A stretch of 64,000 nucleotides of DNA from a virus, in IMG/VR virus record IMGVR_UViG_3300027714_000009, positions 26,379 through 90,378 of that record; one strand, written 5' to 3'. The notes beneath the pieces were generated by a model. That model was not told the DNA's origin. It was given only the letters and a program-made list of their open reading frames with translations, and made no database searches. Below are positions 7,172 to 15,332 of the stretch, piece by piece; the stretch's first letter is position 1; each line of letters starts with the position of its first letter. Made by a program: the position numbers and the translations under genes.

Positions 7172-8623
7172 TTATTGCCATTCTACTTTTTCTATAGAGA
7201 ATGGATAATTGGCTTCTTTATAAAACTTCTTACGCTCGGTTAAGTGTTTTTTACTAAATTTTGCTGTACTTGTAATGTCCCATATTTGAACATTGTCTTT
7301 ATCTTCAGCTTTACGTATTCCACGTCCAATACTTTGTATTACTCTAACAAAACTCTTACCGGGCTCTATTAGTACTAAGTTAAAAATACGTGGAATGTTA
7401 ATACCAACTGCCGCAACTCCGTATGTTGCTACAACAATTTGGTTTGTTCCTTCATTAATCTCATCATAATGATCTTTACGTGTTGTAGTTTTCATCTCAC
7501 CACTTACAAAGTTTGCATGTGGAAGGTTTTCACAAATCATTTGTCCACCCTTGATACGATCTACTAATACTAGTGTGTTTCCGCTTTTACTAATCTTATC
7601 AATTAGTCCACTAATATGTTTTATACGTGCTTTGTCTGTAGTTAAATAACTTAACTCACTTTGATAATTATTGTAGACTGCAAACTCTTTCATTTGCACT
7701 ACGTTAACATGACATTGACTTAATACATCCATCTCCTGCAACGTGCTTGCACTTAGCTTGTTAGTTACTTCACCTAGACATGCTTGTAAGCAAACCTTTT
7801 CATGTTCTGCCTTTGGTATAGTTCCTGTTAGTCCCCACCTTAAAGGAATCTTTGCAAACTCCTTAGTCAATAGTTCTTTTAATACGTCTGCTTTAGCTTG
7901 ATGAACTTCGTCTACAATCACACATACTACGTCTTCTGCAAACTCTGCTAAACTTAATTCGCTTTGTCCTTCTCTAAATCTTTTCTTAATACTATTCAAA
8001 CTCTGCCACGTACAAATTGTATGTGTTTTGCCTAGTTCTTTTTTGTCACCGTAATACACGCCAACATCTAATCCTAAGTTCTCATAATCTGCCGCTGTTT
8101 GTTTTACCAAGTCTTTGTTTGGTACAATAACAATTGACCTTCCATACTTTTCTACACGTTCACTAAGTGCCGCTGTAATAAGAGTTTTACCTGCACCTGT
8201 TGCAATTTCTTGCAAGCAATGTGGAGTTTCTAAATACTTGTTTACAATCTCAATCTGATAATCACGTAGTGTAACTGGCTGTCCTACCATTTGGTGTTTT
8301 TCAGGCCACAGTTTATGTTGAAATGTTGATTCATCTACTACATTAAAATCAAGTTCATATTTTGTTCTTAAGTCTTCAATGTCAATGTCATAACCTTCAT
8401 TCATTATAATGGGAAGCACTTTGTCAAGTAAGTTAGTATATGTTACACCACCTACTGTAAAGTAACTTTGACATCCATCCCATCTACCCAACTTATATGC
8501 TGGCACGTGGAATGCGTATGGAAGAAAGAACTTTAATTCCTTCTCACATTTTCTTCGAGTGTTAACGTCAAGACCTTCGATCTTGCAGTTCACTTCATCT
8601 TTTAATACGATTTTACATTTCAT
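7172..8623 (-). CDS. uvsW: UvsW-type DNA/RNA helicase
   Basis: A 483-aa SF2 helicase used in recombination, fork regression and removal of R-loops in T4. The small N-terminal domain (RWDG at 47-50, as in T4 UvsW) precedes a RecA-like pair. Motif I ATGAGKT is at 141-147, motif II DEVH at 238-241 and motif VI QSIGRGIRK near the C-terminus. A GTG at 8638 lies upstream of the promoter -10, so I chose the ATG at 8623. That ATG lies 6 nt after the -10 hexamer and has no ribosome site. Confidence 0.92.
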   Translation of the reverse strand: MKCKIVLKDEVNCKIEGLDVNTRRKCEKELKFFLPYAFHVPAYKLGRWDGCQSYFTVGGVTYTNLLDKVLPIIMNEGYDIDIEDLRTKYELDFNVVDESTFQHKLWPEKHQMVGQPVTLRDYQIEIVNKYLETPHCLQEIATGAGKTLITAALSERVEKYGRSIVIVPNKDLVKQTAADYENLGLDVGVYYGDKKELGKTHTICTWQSLNSIKKRFREGQSELSLAEFAEDVVCVIVDEVHQAKADVLKELLTKEFAKIPLRWGLTGTIPKAEHEKVCLQACLGEVTNKLSASTLQEMDVLSQCHVNVVQMKEFAVYNNYQSELSYLTTDKARIKHISGLIDKISKSGNTLVLVDRIKGGQMICENLPHANFVSGEMKTTTRKDHYDEINEGTNQIVVATYGVAAVGINIPRIFNLVLIEPGKSFVRVIQSIGRGIRKAEDKDNVQIWDITSTAKFSKKHLTERKKFYKEANYPFSIEKVEWQ

Positions 8624-8629
8624 ACTATT

Positions 8630-8658
8630 ATAATACACTAATTGTTAAGGAAAGTCAA
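8630..8658 (-). promoter_or_regulatory. Early sigma70-type promoter for uvsW operon
   Basis: Minus strand TTGACT (8658-8653), 17 bp spacer, TATTAT (8635-8630). The -10 ends 6 nt before the ATG at 8623, predicting a leaderless or near-leaderless transcript. No GTAAGA palindrome in the spacer. Confidence 0.75.
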
Positions 8659-8670
8659 GTGGTAGTCACA

Positions 8671-8693
8671 AAAAAAGCCCCGAAGGGCTTTTC
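8671..8693 (-). terminator. Rho-independent terminator with UUCG loop
   Basis: Minus strand AGCCC-TTCG-GGGCT followed by seven T. It lies just after the AAA+ ATPase gene (stop 8705) and before the uvsW promoter, so it separates the two units. Confidence 0.85.
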
Positions 8694-8704
8694 TAATTTA
8701 GAAG

Positions 8705-9583
8705 CTATACAACAGCAACCCTACGCATACATGTAACTTCTGCAGTACGTTTCCACTTCTCAGAACCGAAGCTCTTTTTCAAGTCTGCTAATTTAGTAAC
8801 CATACGCAATGATATTTCACGCATCTTTTCTTTGTTACTAATCATAAAGTCCATTATGTCTGTTTCTTCTTCTGCTGTAAAGTCATACTCATTAAGCATG
8901 CCATCTGCAACAATCTGCTTACAACGTAATACTTTTTCACGTGTAGTATCCATTGTAAGATCTAAGTAATGACAACGTGACATGATTGCCGCTAAGTGAT
9001 CTTTAATTTTACCACGTACATTATCAAACTTAAGGTTAGTAATAAAAATTACACTACCTTGGAATTCAAAAGTATCTGGAATACCTTCCCTACGTAGTAA
9101 TGCACTATCTGTATTCCAGCATAGCTTACGCTTCTTACATGAGTCAAGTGCTGCCTTTAGCAAGTTAAGCGATGTCTCATCATACAATACTGTATCACAA
9201 TCATCTAACACAAGAACACTGTTTTTGTCTGCATTATTGTAAAGTACTTTGTACAAACCAATTGCACTACTAGCACCTTTAATAACTTCAAAACGTAATT
9301 TATTGTTAGCAAGGACATCAAACAAACTATTCTTTTCTAGAACTTGTTCAACACCATATGACTTACCAACTCCTGGAGGACCCGTTACAACCATACCACG
9401 TACAACACCATCAATTGATGCTTGTGTCATATCGTCTAGTATTTGGAAACGTTCACGCATACGTTCAATAATCTGAGCGTCTGTTTCTTTGGGATTGTCT
9501 ACAACGTTATTTGGAAGTACTTCAATAATTGTCTCGCCTTTACGATCTTTACGAGCTTTCTTAAGTTGCATTGTTTTCGACAT
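8705..9583 (-). CDS. AAA+ ATPase of unknown role
   Basis: A 292-aa single AAA+ module. Walker A GPPGVGKS at 68-75, Walker B VLDDCD around 125-130, and a sensor-1 like FITN after EFQGSVI. It is not the gp44 clamp loader: the Walker A context and the absence of clamp-loader SRC motif differ. Similar AAA proteins occur in marine phages. It follows an early promoter carrying the GTAAGA palindrome, has GGAG before the ATG and ends at a strong terminator, so it forms a single-gene early unit. It might remodel a replication or transcription complex; that is inference. Confidence 0.8.
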   Translation of the reverse strand: MSKTMQLKKARKDRKGETIIEVLPNNVVDNPKETDAQIIERMRERFQILDDMTQASIDGVVRGMVVTGPPGVGKSYGVEQVLEKNSLFDVLANNKLRFEVIKGASSAIGLYKVLYNNADKNSVLVLDDCDTVLYDETSLNLLKAALDSCKKRKLCWNTDSALLRREGIPDTFEFQGSVIFITNLKFDNVRGKIKDHLAAIMSRCHYLDLTMDTTREKVLRCKQIVADGMLNEYDFTAEEETDIMDFMISNKEKMREISLRMVTKLADLKKSFGSEKWKRTAEVTCMRRVAVV

Positions 9584-9635
9584 ATTTTGAACTCCTGTTC
9601 TTTTGTTTACTTCAATTAACTAACTTTATATACTA

Positions 9636-9664
9636 AGTATACAGTAAGAAGTCTTACTTGTCAA
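9636..9664 (-). promoter_or_regulatory. Early promoter with palindromic operator in spacer
   Basis: Minus strand TTGACA (9664-9659), 17 bp spacer, TATACT (9641-9636). The spacer contains GTAAGACTTCTTAC (9644-9657), two perfect 6-bp arms around 2 bp. A bound protein would sit between -35 and -10. The unit drives the AAA+ ATPase gene (start 9583). Confidence 0.8.
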
Positions 9665-9714
9665 CCGGTATATTGCAATTATTTTAATCTTTTTTTGATT
9701 AGTTTATTCATACG

Positions 9715-9743
9715 ATTGGGCCAGTCCAAAAGGACGGCCCAAT
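9715..9743 (-). terminator. Strong stem-loop without U-tract between winged-helix and AAA+ genes
   Basis: ATTGGGCC.GTCC-TTTT-GGAC.GGCCCAAT type hairpin with one internal mismatch. It lies 12 nt after the stop of the 86-aa gene. It lacks a T-run, so it may be a weak terminator or an RNA 3'-end stabiliser rather than a classic intrinsic terminator. Confidence 0.55.
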
Positions 9744-9754
9744 TGTTGTAAGTA

Positions 9755-10015
9755 TTATACTGCTACTCTTTTTTTAGATATAGTGTACTCGTTAGCAGAT
9801 CTGCCAACGTTACCTTCTGAAATAGCTGTAGCTCTAACATTAAAGCCCATGTCTCTTAATTCAGATAGTCTAGCACCCGGAGATGCGATGTCTAATTTAT
9901 CTCTTAGACTGTCCATAGTAAACGTTTTACCAGTACCCCAGAATCTTGCTAGGATTTGTTGGTTTTGTGTTCCTTCTTTAAAGAACTTAGTTCCTACTGC
10001 TTTTTTATTTTTCAT
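9755..10015 (-). CDS. Small winged-helix/HTH DNA-binding protein, candidate early regulator
   Basis: An 86-aa basic protein. The central segment TMDSLRDKLDIASPGARLSE (about 33-52) followed by LRDMGFNVRA reads as a helix-turn-helix plus wing, like small phage HTH_39-type domains. It has its own strong early promoter (10069-10097), a hairpin in the leader and an AAAGGAAG ribosome site. Its neighbours on both sides have promoters with the GTAAGA palindrome, while its own does not, so it is my best candidate for the protein that reads that palindrome. That link is inference. Confidence 0.65.
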   Translation of the reverse strand: MKNKKAVGTKFFKEGTQNQQILARFWGTGKTFTMDSLRDKLDIASPGARLSELRDMGFNVRATAISEGNVGRSANEYTISKKRVAV

Positions 10016-10031
10016 ATTATTACTTCCTTTT

Positions 10032-10046
10032 AGTTTGTAACAAACT
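10032..10046 (-). promoter_or_regulatory. Leader hairpin abutting the ribosome site
   Basis: AGTTTG-TTA-CAAACT, a perfect 6-bp stem with 3-nt loop, ends 1 nt before the AAAGGAAG ribosome site (10023-10030) of the winged-helix gene. It could tune translation. Confidence 0.45.
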
Positions 10047-10068
10047 GTTTGTCTGTTAAGTTAAGTAT

Positions 10069-10097
10069 ATAATACTATTAATCGGGGAATATGTCAA
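10069..10097 (-). promoter_or_regulatory. Early sigma70-type promoter for winged-helix gene
   Basis: Minus strand TTGACA (10097-10092), 17 bp spacer, TATTAT (10074-10069), with a leader of about 50 nt. The spacer lacks the GTAAGA palindrome found in the neighbouring early promoters. Confidence 0.8.
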
Positions 10098-10111
10098 CCT
10101 TTAATAAACCC

Positions 10112-10819
10112 CTATAATGCTAGGATTTTTACCCGGTTTAACATAGTTTCTTTAGAATCTGAGTACTTTGACACTTCATGGTTCTTAACTGTGCCTCGTA
10201 TCTTAATAACTCTATCAGCAACAATGTCGCTAATATCTGGTTGATCTCTCCACCAAAACTTAATAATGTCTTTACCCATGTAACATGCAGATATCATGTA
10301 AATGTTACTAGATTGTATAAATTTAACATCTAGCACTTCTACAGCAAGATCGTAACGTTTAGACTTCTCACCAAAGTATTGGCTACTGTGCTTCAAAGAA
10401 ACCATTTTATCAGCTACTACTTCACGTTTTTTATCAACTGTAACACTATGTGGCAAGCTAGCAATAATACTAACAGAAAACTTACTTACATCAGCTTCTG
10501 ACAATGCTTTAACAACATTAGCTTCAAAGTTGTTAAGATTATTAGTCATCTTCTTAATCATAAGTTTGCCGTTAATGTGATCAACTAAGTCTGTACCCTT
10601 TGATGAGTACTCATTTACAATTGCTGTAGTTCTTGCCTTTGAAGATAGAATTTTTCCAATTTCAGACTTATTGTCCTCAATTCTTACTTCTGTTTCAGAA
10701 TCGGTAGTTGTGTCAATATACCCTTGACCACTGCGGATAAAACCTTGCTTTTCGTGTACTTTGATAGCTACACACATTACATCATGTACTGTAACTGAAG
10801 GGTAAGGAACTTTTTTCAT
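10112..10819 (-). CDS. Conserved early protein, possible OB-fold
   Basis: A 235-aa basic protein. The C-terminal stretch (IKIRGTVKNHEV through LNRVKIL, about 207-233) resembles the strand pattern of OB-fold nucleic-acid binding proteins; the rest is not recognised. It is transcribed from an early promoter with the GTAAGATATCTTAC operator. CGGAG precedes the ATG. Its position among UvsY, UvsX and the AAA+ ATPase suggests a replication or host-takeover role; function is unassigned. Confidence 0.65.
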   Translation of the reverse strand: MKKVPYPSVTVHDVMCVAIKVHEKQGFIRSGQGYIDTTTDSETEVRIEDNKSEIGKILSSKARTTAIVNEYSSKGTDLVDHINGKLMIKKMTNNLNNFEANVVKALSEADVSKFSVSIIASLPHSVTVDKKREVVADKMVSLKHSSQYFGEKSKRYDLAVEVLDVKFIQSSNIYMISACYMGKDIIKFWWRDQPDISDIVADRVIKIRGTVKNHEVSKYSDSKETMLNRVKILAL

Positions 10820-10850
10820 ATCATATACTCCGTTTCTGACTTATATATAC

Positions 10851-10879
10851 ATTATACGGTAAGATATCTTACTTGTCAA
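10851..10879 (-). promoter_or_regulatory. Early promoter with perfect 14-bp palindrome in spacer
   Basis: Minus strand TTGACA (10879-10874), 17 bp spacer, TATAAT (10856-10851), both hexamers at consensus. The spacer holds GTAAGATATCTTAC (10859-10872), a perfect inverted repeat. It drives the 235-aa gene. Confidence 0.85.
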
Positions 10880-10892
10880 CCTTTAATTTAGA

Positions 10893-11351
10893 CTATAATG
10901 AAATGTCTTCTAATCCGGCTGCTCGTAATTTAACAATATTATTAATCTGAAAGCCTTTAGCTTCTAATGCTTTAATAATACCAATGTACTTGTTACGTAC
11001 TAAGCTAAAGTCGTTAATCAAATACTGCATGTCTACTACTTCTTGTTCACCATCTACATACTTCTCTGCATCACGTGAACTAAGTGCTTTATTGTAATTT
11101 TCTAAAAACTTGCGAAATGTGCGTGATCTAAGTTTACGCATTTCTGTGTGAAGGAATTCAAGTATCGCTTCAACTTCTTGTAGTTGATTAAAGCGATACT
11201 CAACGATACCGGGCATGTCTCTGCTTTGACGCTCAAGCACACCTTTCATACTACATTCAAACCTGCCTTCTTCGATTTGTTGTTCGAAGAAAGAGATAGC
11301 CGAAACTATCTCTCCCAGGTTCTGTGTAACTTTACGATACCAAGCACTCAT
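10893..11351 (-). CDS. uvsY: UvsY-like recombination mediator
   Basis: A 152-aa helical protein of the size of T4 UvsY (137 aa). In T4, UvsY loads UvsX recombinase onto gp32-coated ssDNA. The C-terminal GIIKALEAKGFQINNIVKLR segment matches the end of UvsY, where a similar GALDAIKSRGFAIKHI block occurs. It is in an operon with uvsX: its start touches the 89-aa gene stop (11351). Confidence 0.75.
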   Translation of the reverse strand: MSAWYRKVTQNLGEIVSAISFFEQQIEEGRFECSMKGVLERQSRDMPGIVEYRFNQLQEVEAILEFLHTEMRKLRSRTFRKFLENYNKALSSRDAEKYVDGEQEVVDMQYLINDFSLVRNKYIGIIKALEAKGFQINNIVKLRAAGLEDISL

Positions 11352-11620
11352 TAGTAGTCTTCACTTTCATCGTCTTCATTATACTCGTCAAAGATAGGTT
11401 CATCCTCTTCTTCTGCTTCTAACCAAGAATCCATAGCATCGCCTAAAAACTCACAATGATCAGAGATCTCTTTAATTGCAGGCTTAATATCAAACCCATA
11501 ATCAGCTAGTTGTAGAATGACTTTAGATGCAAACTCGGGCTTATCCTTATCGTGAATAAAGTGCGTAGCTTCGTCGTACATGTTAAAAATAAACTCAAAA
11601 TCTCCATCAGATAGATTCAT
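11351..11620 (-). CDS. Small acidic protein between uvsX and uvsY
   Basis: An 89-aa protein with a strongly acidic C-terminus (EAEEEDEPIFDEYNEDDE). The start overlaps the uvsX end by 14 nt and the stop overlaps uvsY by 1 nt, so it is translated within the recombination operon. The acid tail resembles ssDNA-mimic or protein-contact tails, but no family is recognised. Confidence 0.7.
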   Translation of the reverse strand: MNLSDGDFEFIFNMYDEATHFIHDKDKPEFASKVILQLADYGFDIKPAIKEISDHCEFLGDAMDSWLEAEEEDEPIFDEYNEDDESEDY

Positions 11621-12716
11621 TTACAACCTCCTCGGTTTCATTGTGTTCAATTAAATCGTCTTCTTCAATTGGGGCATCAACTCTTTCATCATCATACTCT
11701 GACATGACTAAGTCAAGTGCTCCATCTTTGTTAAGATTCCAAGGCTTACGGAACATTTTAATTACTTCGCCAGTTACCGGGCTAATGTACTCTAAACTGT
11801 TTCCACTTTTCTTTAGCAATTCTTTAGCTTCAAAAAAGTCAGTTAAGCCACTGTATGGTGACATACCTGTTTCGTATGGGATTTCAACTTGCACACTTTC
11901 AAACGGCTTAGAATAACGTGTTTTCATTACTTTACAAGCGGCACGAATACCATGTACTTGAGAAGTTTTATTTCCGTCTGCGTCTGTTTTAAGTTTTAGT
12001 TTACGCATAGCAATAACAATACTTGATGCATATATAAAGCCCTGTCCGCCTGAGATCTTGTCATCTGGGTCAAACATATCTTGTGATGCATAAGTGTGAT
12101 TAGTTGCTAATAGCCCTACGTTGTATTGTCCAAACATATTAACTGTGTTACGTACTAATGATGTAAGTGCTTTAGGTTTACGACCCATGTCACCTTTCAT
12201 ATCACCTTTTTGAAACTGATCAACATCAGTAGGTGTTAGTAGCATACCCAGTGAATCAACTACAAATAACACTTTAGGACGTTCTTCATCGGCCTTATCA
12301 GCGTATTCTGCTTTGTAGTCTTTCATAAAGTCACTAACTGTTTTAGCAACGTCATCAATCATTGACATGTTTAGTTTTAGTAGTTTATCAGGTGTAGTGT
12401 CTACATCAAGTGCATGTAGCCATTTCTCATCAAGTGCGTTTTCTGAGTCAATTAAGATAACAAAAATGCCTTGATCCTGCGCCGCCTTTACTACATTGCC
12501 TGCGGCAATATATGATTTACCTGCACCACTTTCGCCTGCAAGTACTGTTACTTTACCTAGTGGAATTCCTTTAGTAAACTCTCCACTGATAAGTTTGTTT
12601 AGTGTGTAATTTCCGGTACTAATCCATGTATCAGGGTCGTTGAATCCAACACTTAGTCCTGGTACGCTTTTTGTAATAGCTTTACGGAATTTACTTACGT
12701 CAAATGGTCTCGCCAT
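11607..12716 (-). CDS. uvsX: UvsX RecA-like recombinase
   Basis: A 369-aa strand-exchange ATPase. Walker A GESGAGKS at 61-68, Walker B LFVVDS at 150-155, and the RecA-type loop region near KISGGQGF. It forms filaments on ssDNA with help from UvsY and gp32. A GGAG ribosome site precedes the ATG. The gene follows gp32 by 71 nt with no evident promoter, so transcription probably reads through from the gp32 promoter. Confidence 0.94.
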   Translation of the reverse strand: MARPFDVSKFRKAITKSVPGLSVGFNDPDTWISTGNYTLNKLISGEFTKGIPLGKVTVLAGESGAGKSYIAAGNVVKAAQDQGIFVILIDSENALDEKWLHALDVDTTPDKLLKLNMSMIDDVAKTVSDFMKDYKAEYADKADEERPKVLFVVDSLGMLLTPTDVDQFQKGDMKGDMGRKPKALTSLVRNTVNMFGQYNVGLLATNHTYASQDMFDPDDKISGGQGFIYASSIVIAMRKLKLKTDADGNKTSQVHGIRAACKVMKTRYSKPFESVQVEIPYETGMSPYSGLTDFFEAKELLKKSGNSLEYISPVTGEVIKMFRKPWNLNKDGALDLVMSEYDDERVDAPIEEDDLIEHNETEEVVNESI

Positions 12717-12787
12717 AGTTTTCTCCTTTAATTAATAAATGTACAGCAACTATTATGCCACTGTACATTCATAATGTTTATTTTAGC

Positions 12788-13846
12788 TTATTGCTTTCGG
12801 TTACGAATTGCTGCCAAAATGTCCTGGGCACTCGGTGCATCAGTAGTAGTTACTTCGGGTGCCGCTGCTGCCATTGCCATTGCTGGTTCTGGAGTTGCTA
12901 CTGCCGCCGGAGGCGCTACTGGTGCCGCTACAGGTGCAACTGGTGCAGGTGCTGTAGGAACTGCTTCTACTATTGGTGCAGGAGCAATTGGTGCTGTTGG
13001 AGCAATTGGTGCTGCCGGAGCGGGTGCTGGTGCTGGTGCTGTACCTTGTGCAGGTGCATCAACTCCATATGGACGATAGAACGTTGCAAAACGTGCTGGA
13101 TCGTACAATTGCCCATCAACACTAGCTTCAAACATTTCGAAGATAGCATTTAGTGCTTCAGCATCTGGCTTCTTAGGAAGATAATCATTTAGATTATACA
13201 AGCCATGTGTTGCAATTGCATCACGTTCTGCTTGATCTAAACTACGCTCCCTACGAGCCCAATTCGATGTTGAGTAGTCAGCATATTGACCCTTGGTAGA
13301 TTTCTTAATTGTGAAATCAGTACCAGCTTCATAGTCTGTTGGAATTTCCTGAAACTCAGGATCCATCAGTGCTGAACTAATGATCTTATAGATCTGTGGT
13401 GAGATTACGAAACGCCTAATAGGATTCTCAGGTACTGAGTCTTCCTGCATTTCACTTTGTGGTACAAAGCCTTGGAAAATATACGAACGCTTTTTCCAAT
13501 ACTTACGACCCATGTCTTCCATAGATGGATCTTTAAACCAAGGACGAATTTCTGCGTGTACAGGACATTGATCGCCCCACATTTCCACACAAGGAACTTG
13601 TACTGTTACTGGTTTATTTTCGTCTCCACCTTTTACTCCTGGAAACTGTAGACGAATCATTTGACGTTCTTTCCAAAAGAAAGTGTTGTCTTCGTCTGCG
13701 TCTGGGAGGAATCGCAACGTGGCTGAAGTGCCTTCTGGAATGTTCCAGTGTGCGAATATTGCGTTGTCGCCGCCGCTATTACTAGAGCCTGAACTCTTTT
13801 TATCTTGTGCCTGTAATTTTGCACGGATGTCTGCTAAAGATGCCAT
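12788..13846 (-). CDS. 32: ssDNA-binding protein gp32
   Basis: A 352-aa protein. The N-terminal LAST-like region and an OB core with a Cys/His cluster (C86, C94, H97) fit the gp32 zinc subdomain. Aromatic patches (FFWKERQMIRLQFPG) precede it. A long Pro/Ala linker (about 263-332) replaces the acidic linker of T4 and leads to a short C-terminal DILAAIRNRKQ, as in marine T4-like gp32. It coats ssDNA at forks and recruits UvsX/UvsY. Expressed from its own early promoter with a leader of about 100 nt. Confidence 0.88.
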   Translation of the reverse strand: MASLADIRAKLQAQDKKSSGSSNSGGDNAIFAHWNIPEGTSATLRFLPDADEDNTFFWKERQMIRLQFPGVKGGDENKPVTVQVPCVEMWGDQCPVHAEIRPWFKDPSMEDMGRKYWKKRSYIFQGFVPQSEMQEDSVPENPIRRFVISPQIYKIISSALMDPEFQEIPTDYEAGTDFTIKKSTKGQYADYSTSNWARRERSLDQAERDAIATHGLYNLNDYLPKKPDAEALNAIFEMFEASVDGQLYDPARFATFYRPYGVDAPAQGTAPAPAPAPAAPIAPTAPIAPAPIVEAVPTAPAPVAPVAAPVAPPAAVATPEPAMAMAAAAPEVTTTDAPSAQDILAAIRNRKQ

Positions 13847-13955
13847 TATTAGTTTCTCCTATTTTAGCCTTTATTTGTAGCGGAACAGTATCGTTCCACT
13901 TTGTTTAGCAACTAACCTCTCGTTAGTTACTTGTTTTGCCTTTGTTAGCCTTTAC

Positions 13956-13984
13956 AGTATATAATATCTTACACCTACTGTCAA
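13956..13984 (-). promoter_or_regulatory. Early sigma70-type promoter for gp32
   Basis: Minus strand TTGACA (13984-13979), 17 bp spacer, TATACT (13961-13956). The spacer contains GTAAGATATTA, one arm of the palindrome seen in four other early promoters with the second arm degenerate. The leader to the ATG is about 100 nt. Confidence 0.75.
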
Positions 13985-13994
13985 GTGTTTTTAC

Positions 13995-14022
13995 AAAAAA
14001 GATTGCAAATAATTATGCAACC
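13995..14022 (-). terminator. Intrinsic terminator overlapping the 425-aa gene stop
   Basis: Minus strand GGTTGCA, 8-nt loop, TGCAATC followed by TTTTTT. It includes the last codons of the 425-aa gene and ends just upstream of the gp32 promoter. Confidence 0.65.
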
Positions 14023-15290
14023 TTTCTACGTAATTCGTTTAGTACTGACTCATCTAGTGATTCAGCTGGTTGTGCTTGGGGTTCTGCATTGTAGTTTGAA
14101 TCCAAGTACTTACATATCTTAGCAAGCAAAATAACATGTTTTTGAGGCAAGTTATGTAGCTCTGAGCCAATATGTGATAATATGTTAAATGCTTCATCAT
14201 TCTTACTACACATAGCAAGGTATGATAACATACTGCTTAGTTTTGCCATTGCACCCATTCCACCTGAGTATTTTACTGGATCTTCATTATCAGGATGTTC
14301 TGGATCATTTGGATCAATTGTTAGCTTAAAATCTTCCTTACCTTTAATCATTTCCATTAAACGATCAAAATATTGCTTAGTTAGGTCTGTCATGCTATCT
14401 TTCTCCTTTATAATTCGTGCTACGGTTTCTAATACAGCGTCCATATCTGTATTCTTAAATGTATTATACATGAACTTATCTGAGATGTCAACCTCTGAAT
14501 CGCTATTTTCTACGATTTCTTGTGGTTTTACTGCATATCCATCATATCCTTTAACAGTTTGTAGACTGTTAACTGTATGCTTTAATTCTGTTAGTTTTGC
14601 TTTAACTGTTTCAACAATGTCTTGATTAGCTTCAGTAACTAGCTTGTTTGAACGTACATGACGTAAAAACTGGTTACATTGTGTTACTTCATTACATATG
14701 CTTAAAATTGATTCACCTAGCTCATCATATGGTGTTCCGCCCATACTTACGTGCTTGGCCATAGCTTTAGCACCACTTAAATATTTGTGTGGGAAACGGA
14801 ATCTCTCGCCTGCTGAATTCTCAATAAACATAGCTTGTATGTTACGTGAGCGTGAACCGCGTACTTCTTCATTAACACTCTTACTGTGTTTAATTACAAG
14901 TCTAGTTGACTCGGGTAACTGTATGTAGCTTGTTTTCATAGAACCTGTTGCACGTGCATATCCTTCTGATACTGTATCATGTGCGAAATCTTTTGGTACT
15001 ATTTTCTTATCAAACTTTCTTATTGTATATTCTGCCATAGCGTTATGTCCTGCTTTCTTGATACTACTTAATAAATCTTTATGCTTATTAAAGCTAAAAT
15101 CCGCTCCTGCTTGAACTAAAACCTCAACTTCGTCATTTTCTATACGTATAGTGACTAGAAAATCTTCATCATATGCATAGAGCCTTGCTGAGTTCTGTGC
15201 GTCTAAAGTTTTGTTTCCTCCAAAGTCAAACATTTTTAATTTAATGTTTGCACCTTTTAAGATGTTAAAGATTTCGGTTGATAATTCCAT
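14013..15290 (-). CDS. Conserved late protein of marine T4-like phages
   Basis: A 425-aa soluble protein with a basic middle (VIKHSKSVNEEVRGSRSR) and a helical C-terminal half. A late box (15309-15315) precedes it, and its own terminator follows. It lies directly after the terminase gene. Probably a virion or DNA-handling protein; I recognise the type from cyanophage-like genomes but no function is known to me. Confidence 0.7.
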   Translation of the reverse strand: MELSTEIFNILKGANIKLKMFDFGGNKTLDAQNSARLYAYDEDFLVTIRIENDEVEVLVQAGADFSFNKHKDLLSSIKKAGHNAMAEYTIRKFDKKIVPKDFAHDTVSEGYARATGSMKTSYIQLPESTRLVIKHSKSVNEEVRGSRSRNIQAMFIENSAGERFRFPHKYLSGAKAMAKHVSMGGTPYDELGESILSICNEVTQCNQFLRHVRSNKLVTEANQDIVETVKAKLTELKHTVNSLQTVKGYDGYAVKPQEIVENSDSEVDISDKFMYNTFKNTDMDAVLETVARIIKEKDSMTDLTKQYFDRLMEMIKGKEDFKLTIDPNDPEHPDNEDPVKYSGGMGAMAKLSSMLSYLAMCSKNDEAFNILSHIGSELHNLPQKHVILLAKICKYLDSNYNAEPQAQPAESLDESVLNELRRKVA

Positions 15291-15308
15291 AGTAGTATTC
15301 CTTTAATG

Positions 15309-15315
15309 TATTTAT
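15309..15315 (-). promoter_or_regulatory. T4-type late promoter box
   Basis: GATAAATACATT on the minus strand, about 20 nt before the start at 15290. Confidence 0.6.
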
Positions 15316-15332
15316 CTAATTATGTTTTTTTA

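Noticed and set aside
8623-8638. GTG start for UvsW at 8638
   Set aside because: It lies upstream of the promoter -10 hexamer and would not be in the transcript.
8705-9583. Identification of the AAA+ gene as clamp-loader gp44
   Set aside because: Walker A context and lack of the clamp-loader SRC motif argue against it; kept as generic AAA+ ATPase.
12755-13153. Two plus-strand frames over the gp32 Pro/Ala linker (Cys/Trp-rich and Gly/Ala-rich products)
   Set aside because: They arise from repetitive linker DNA read in other frames; no start signals and gp32 is certain.
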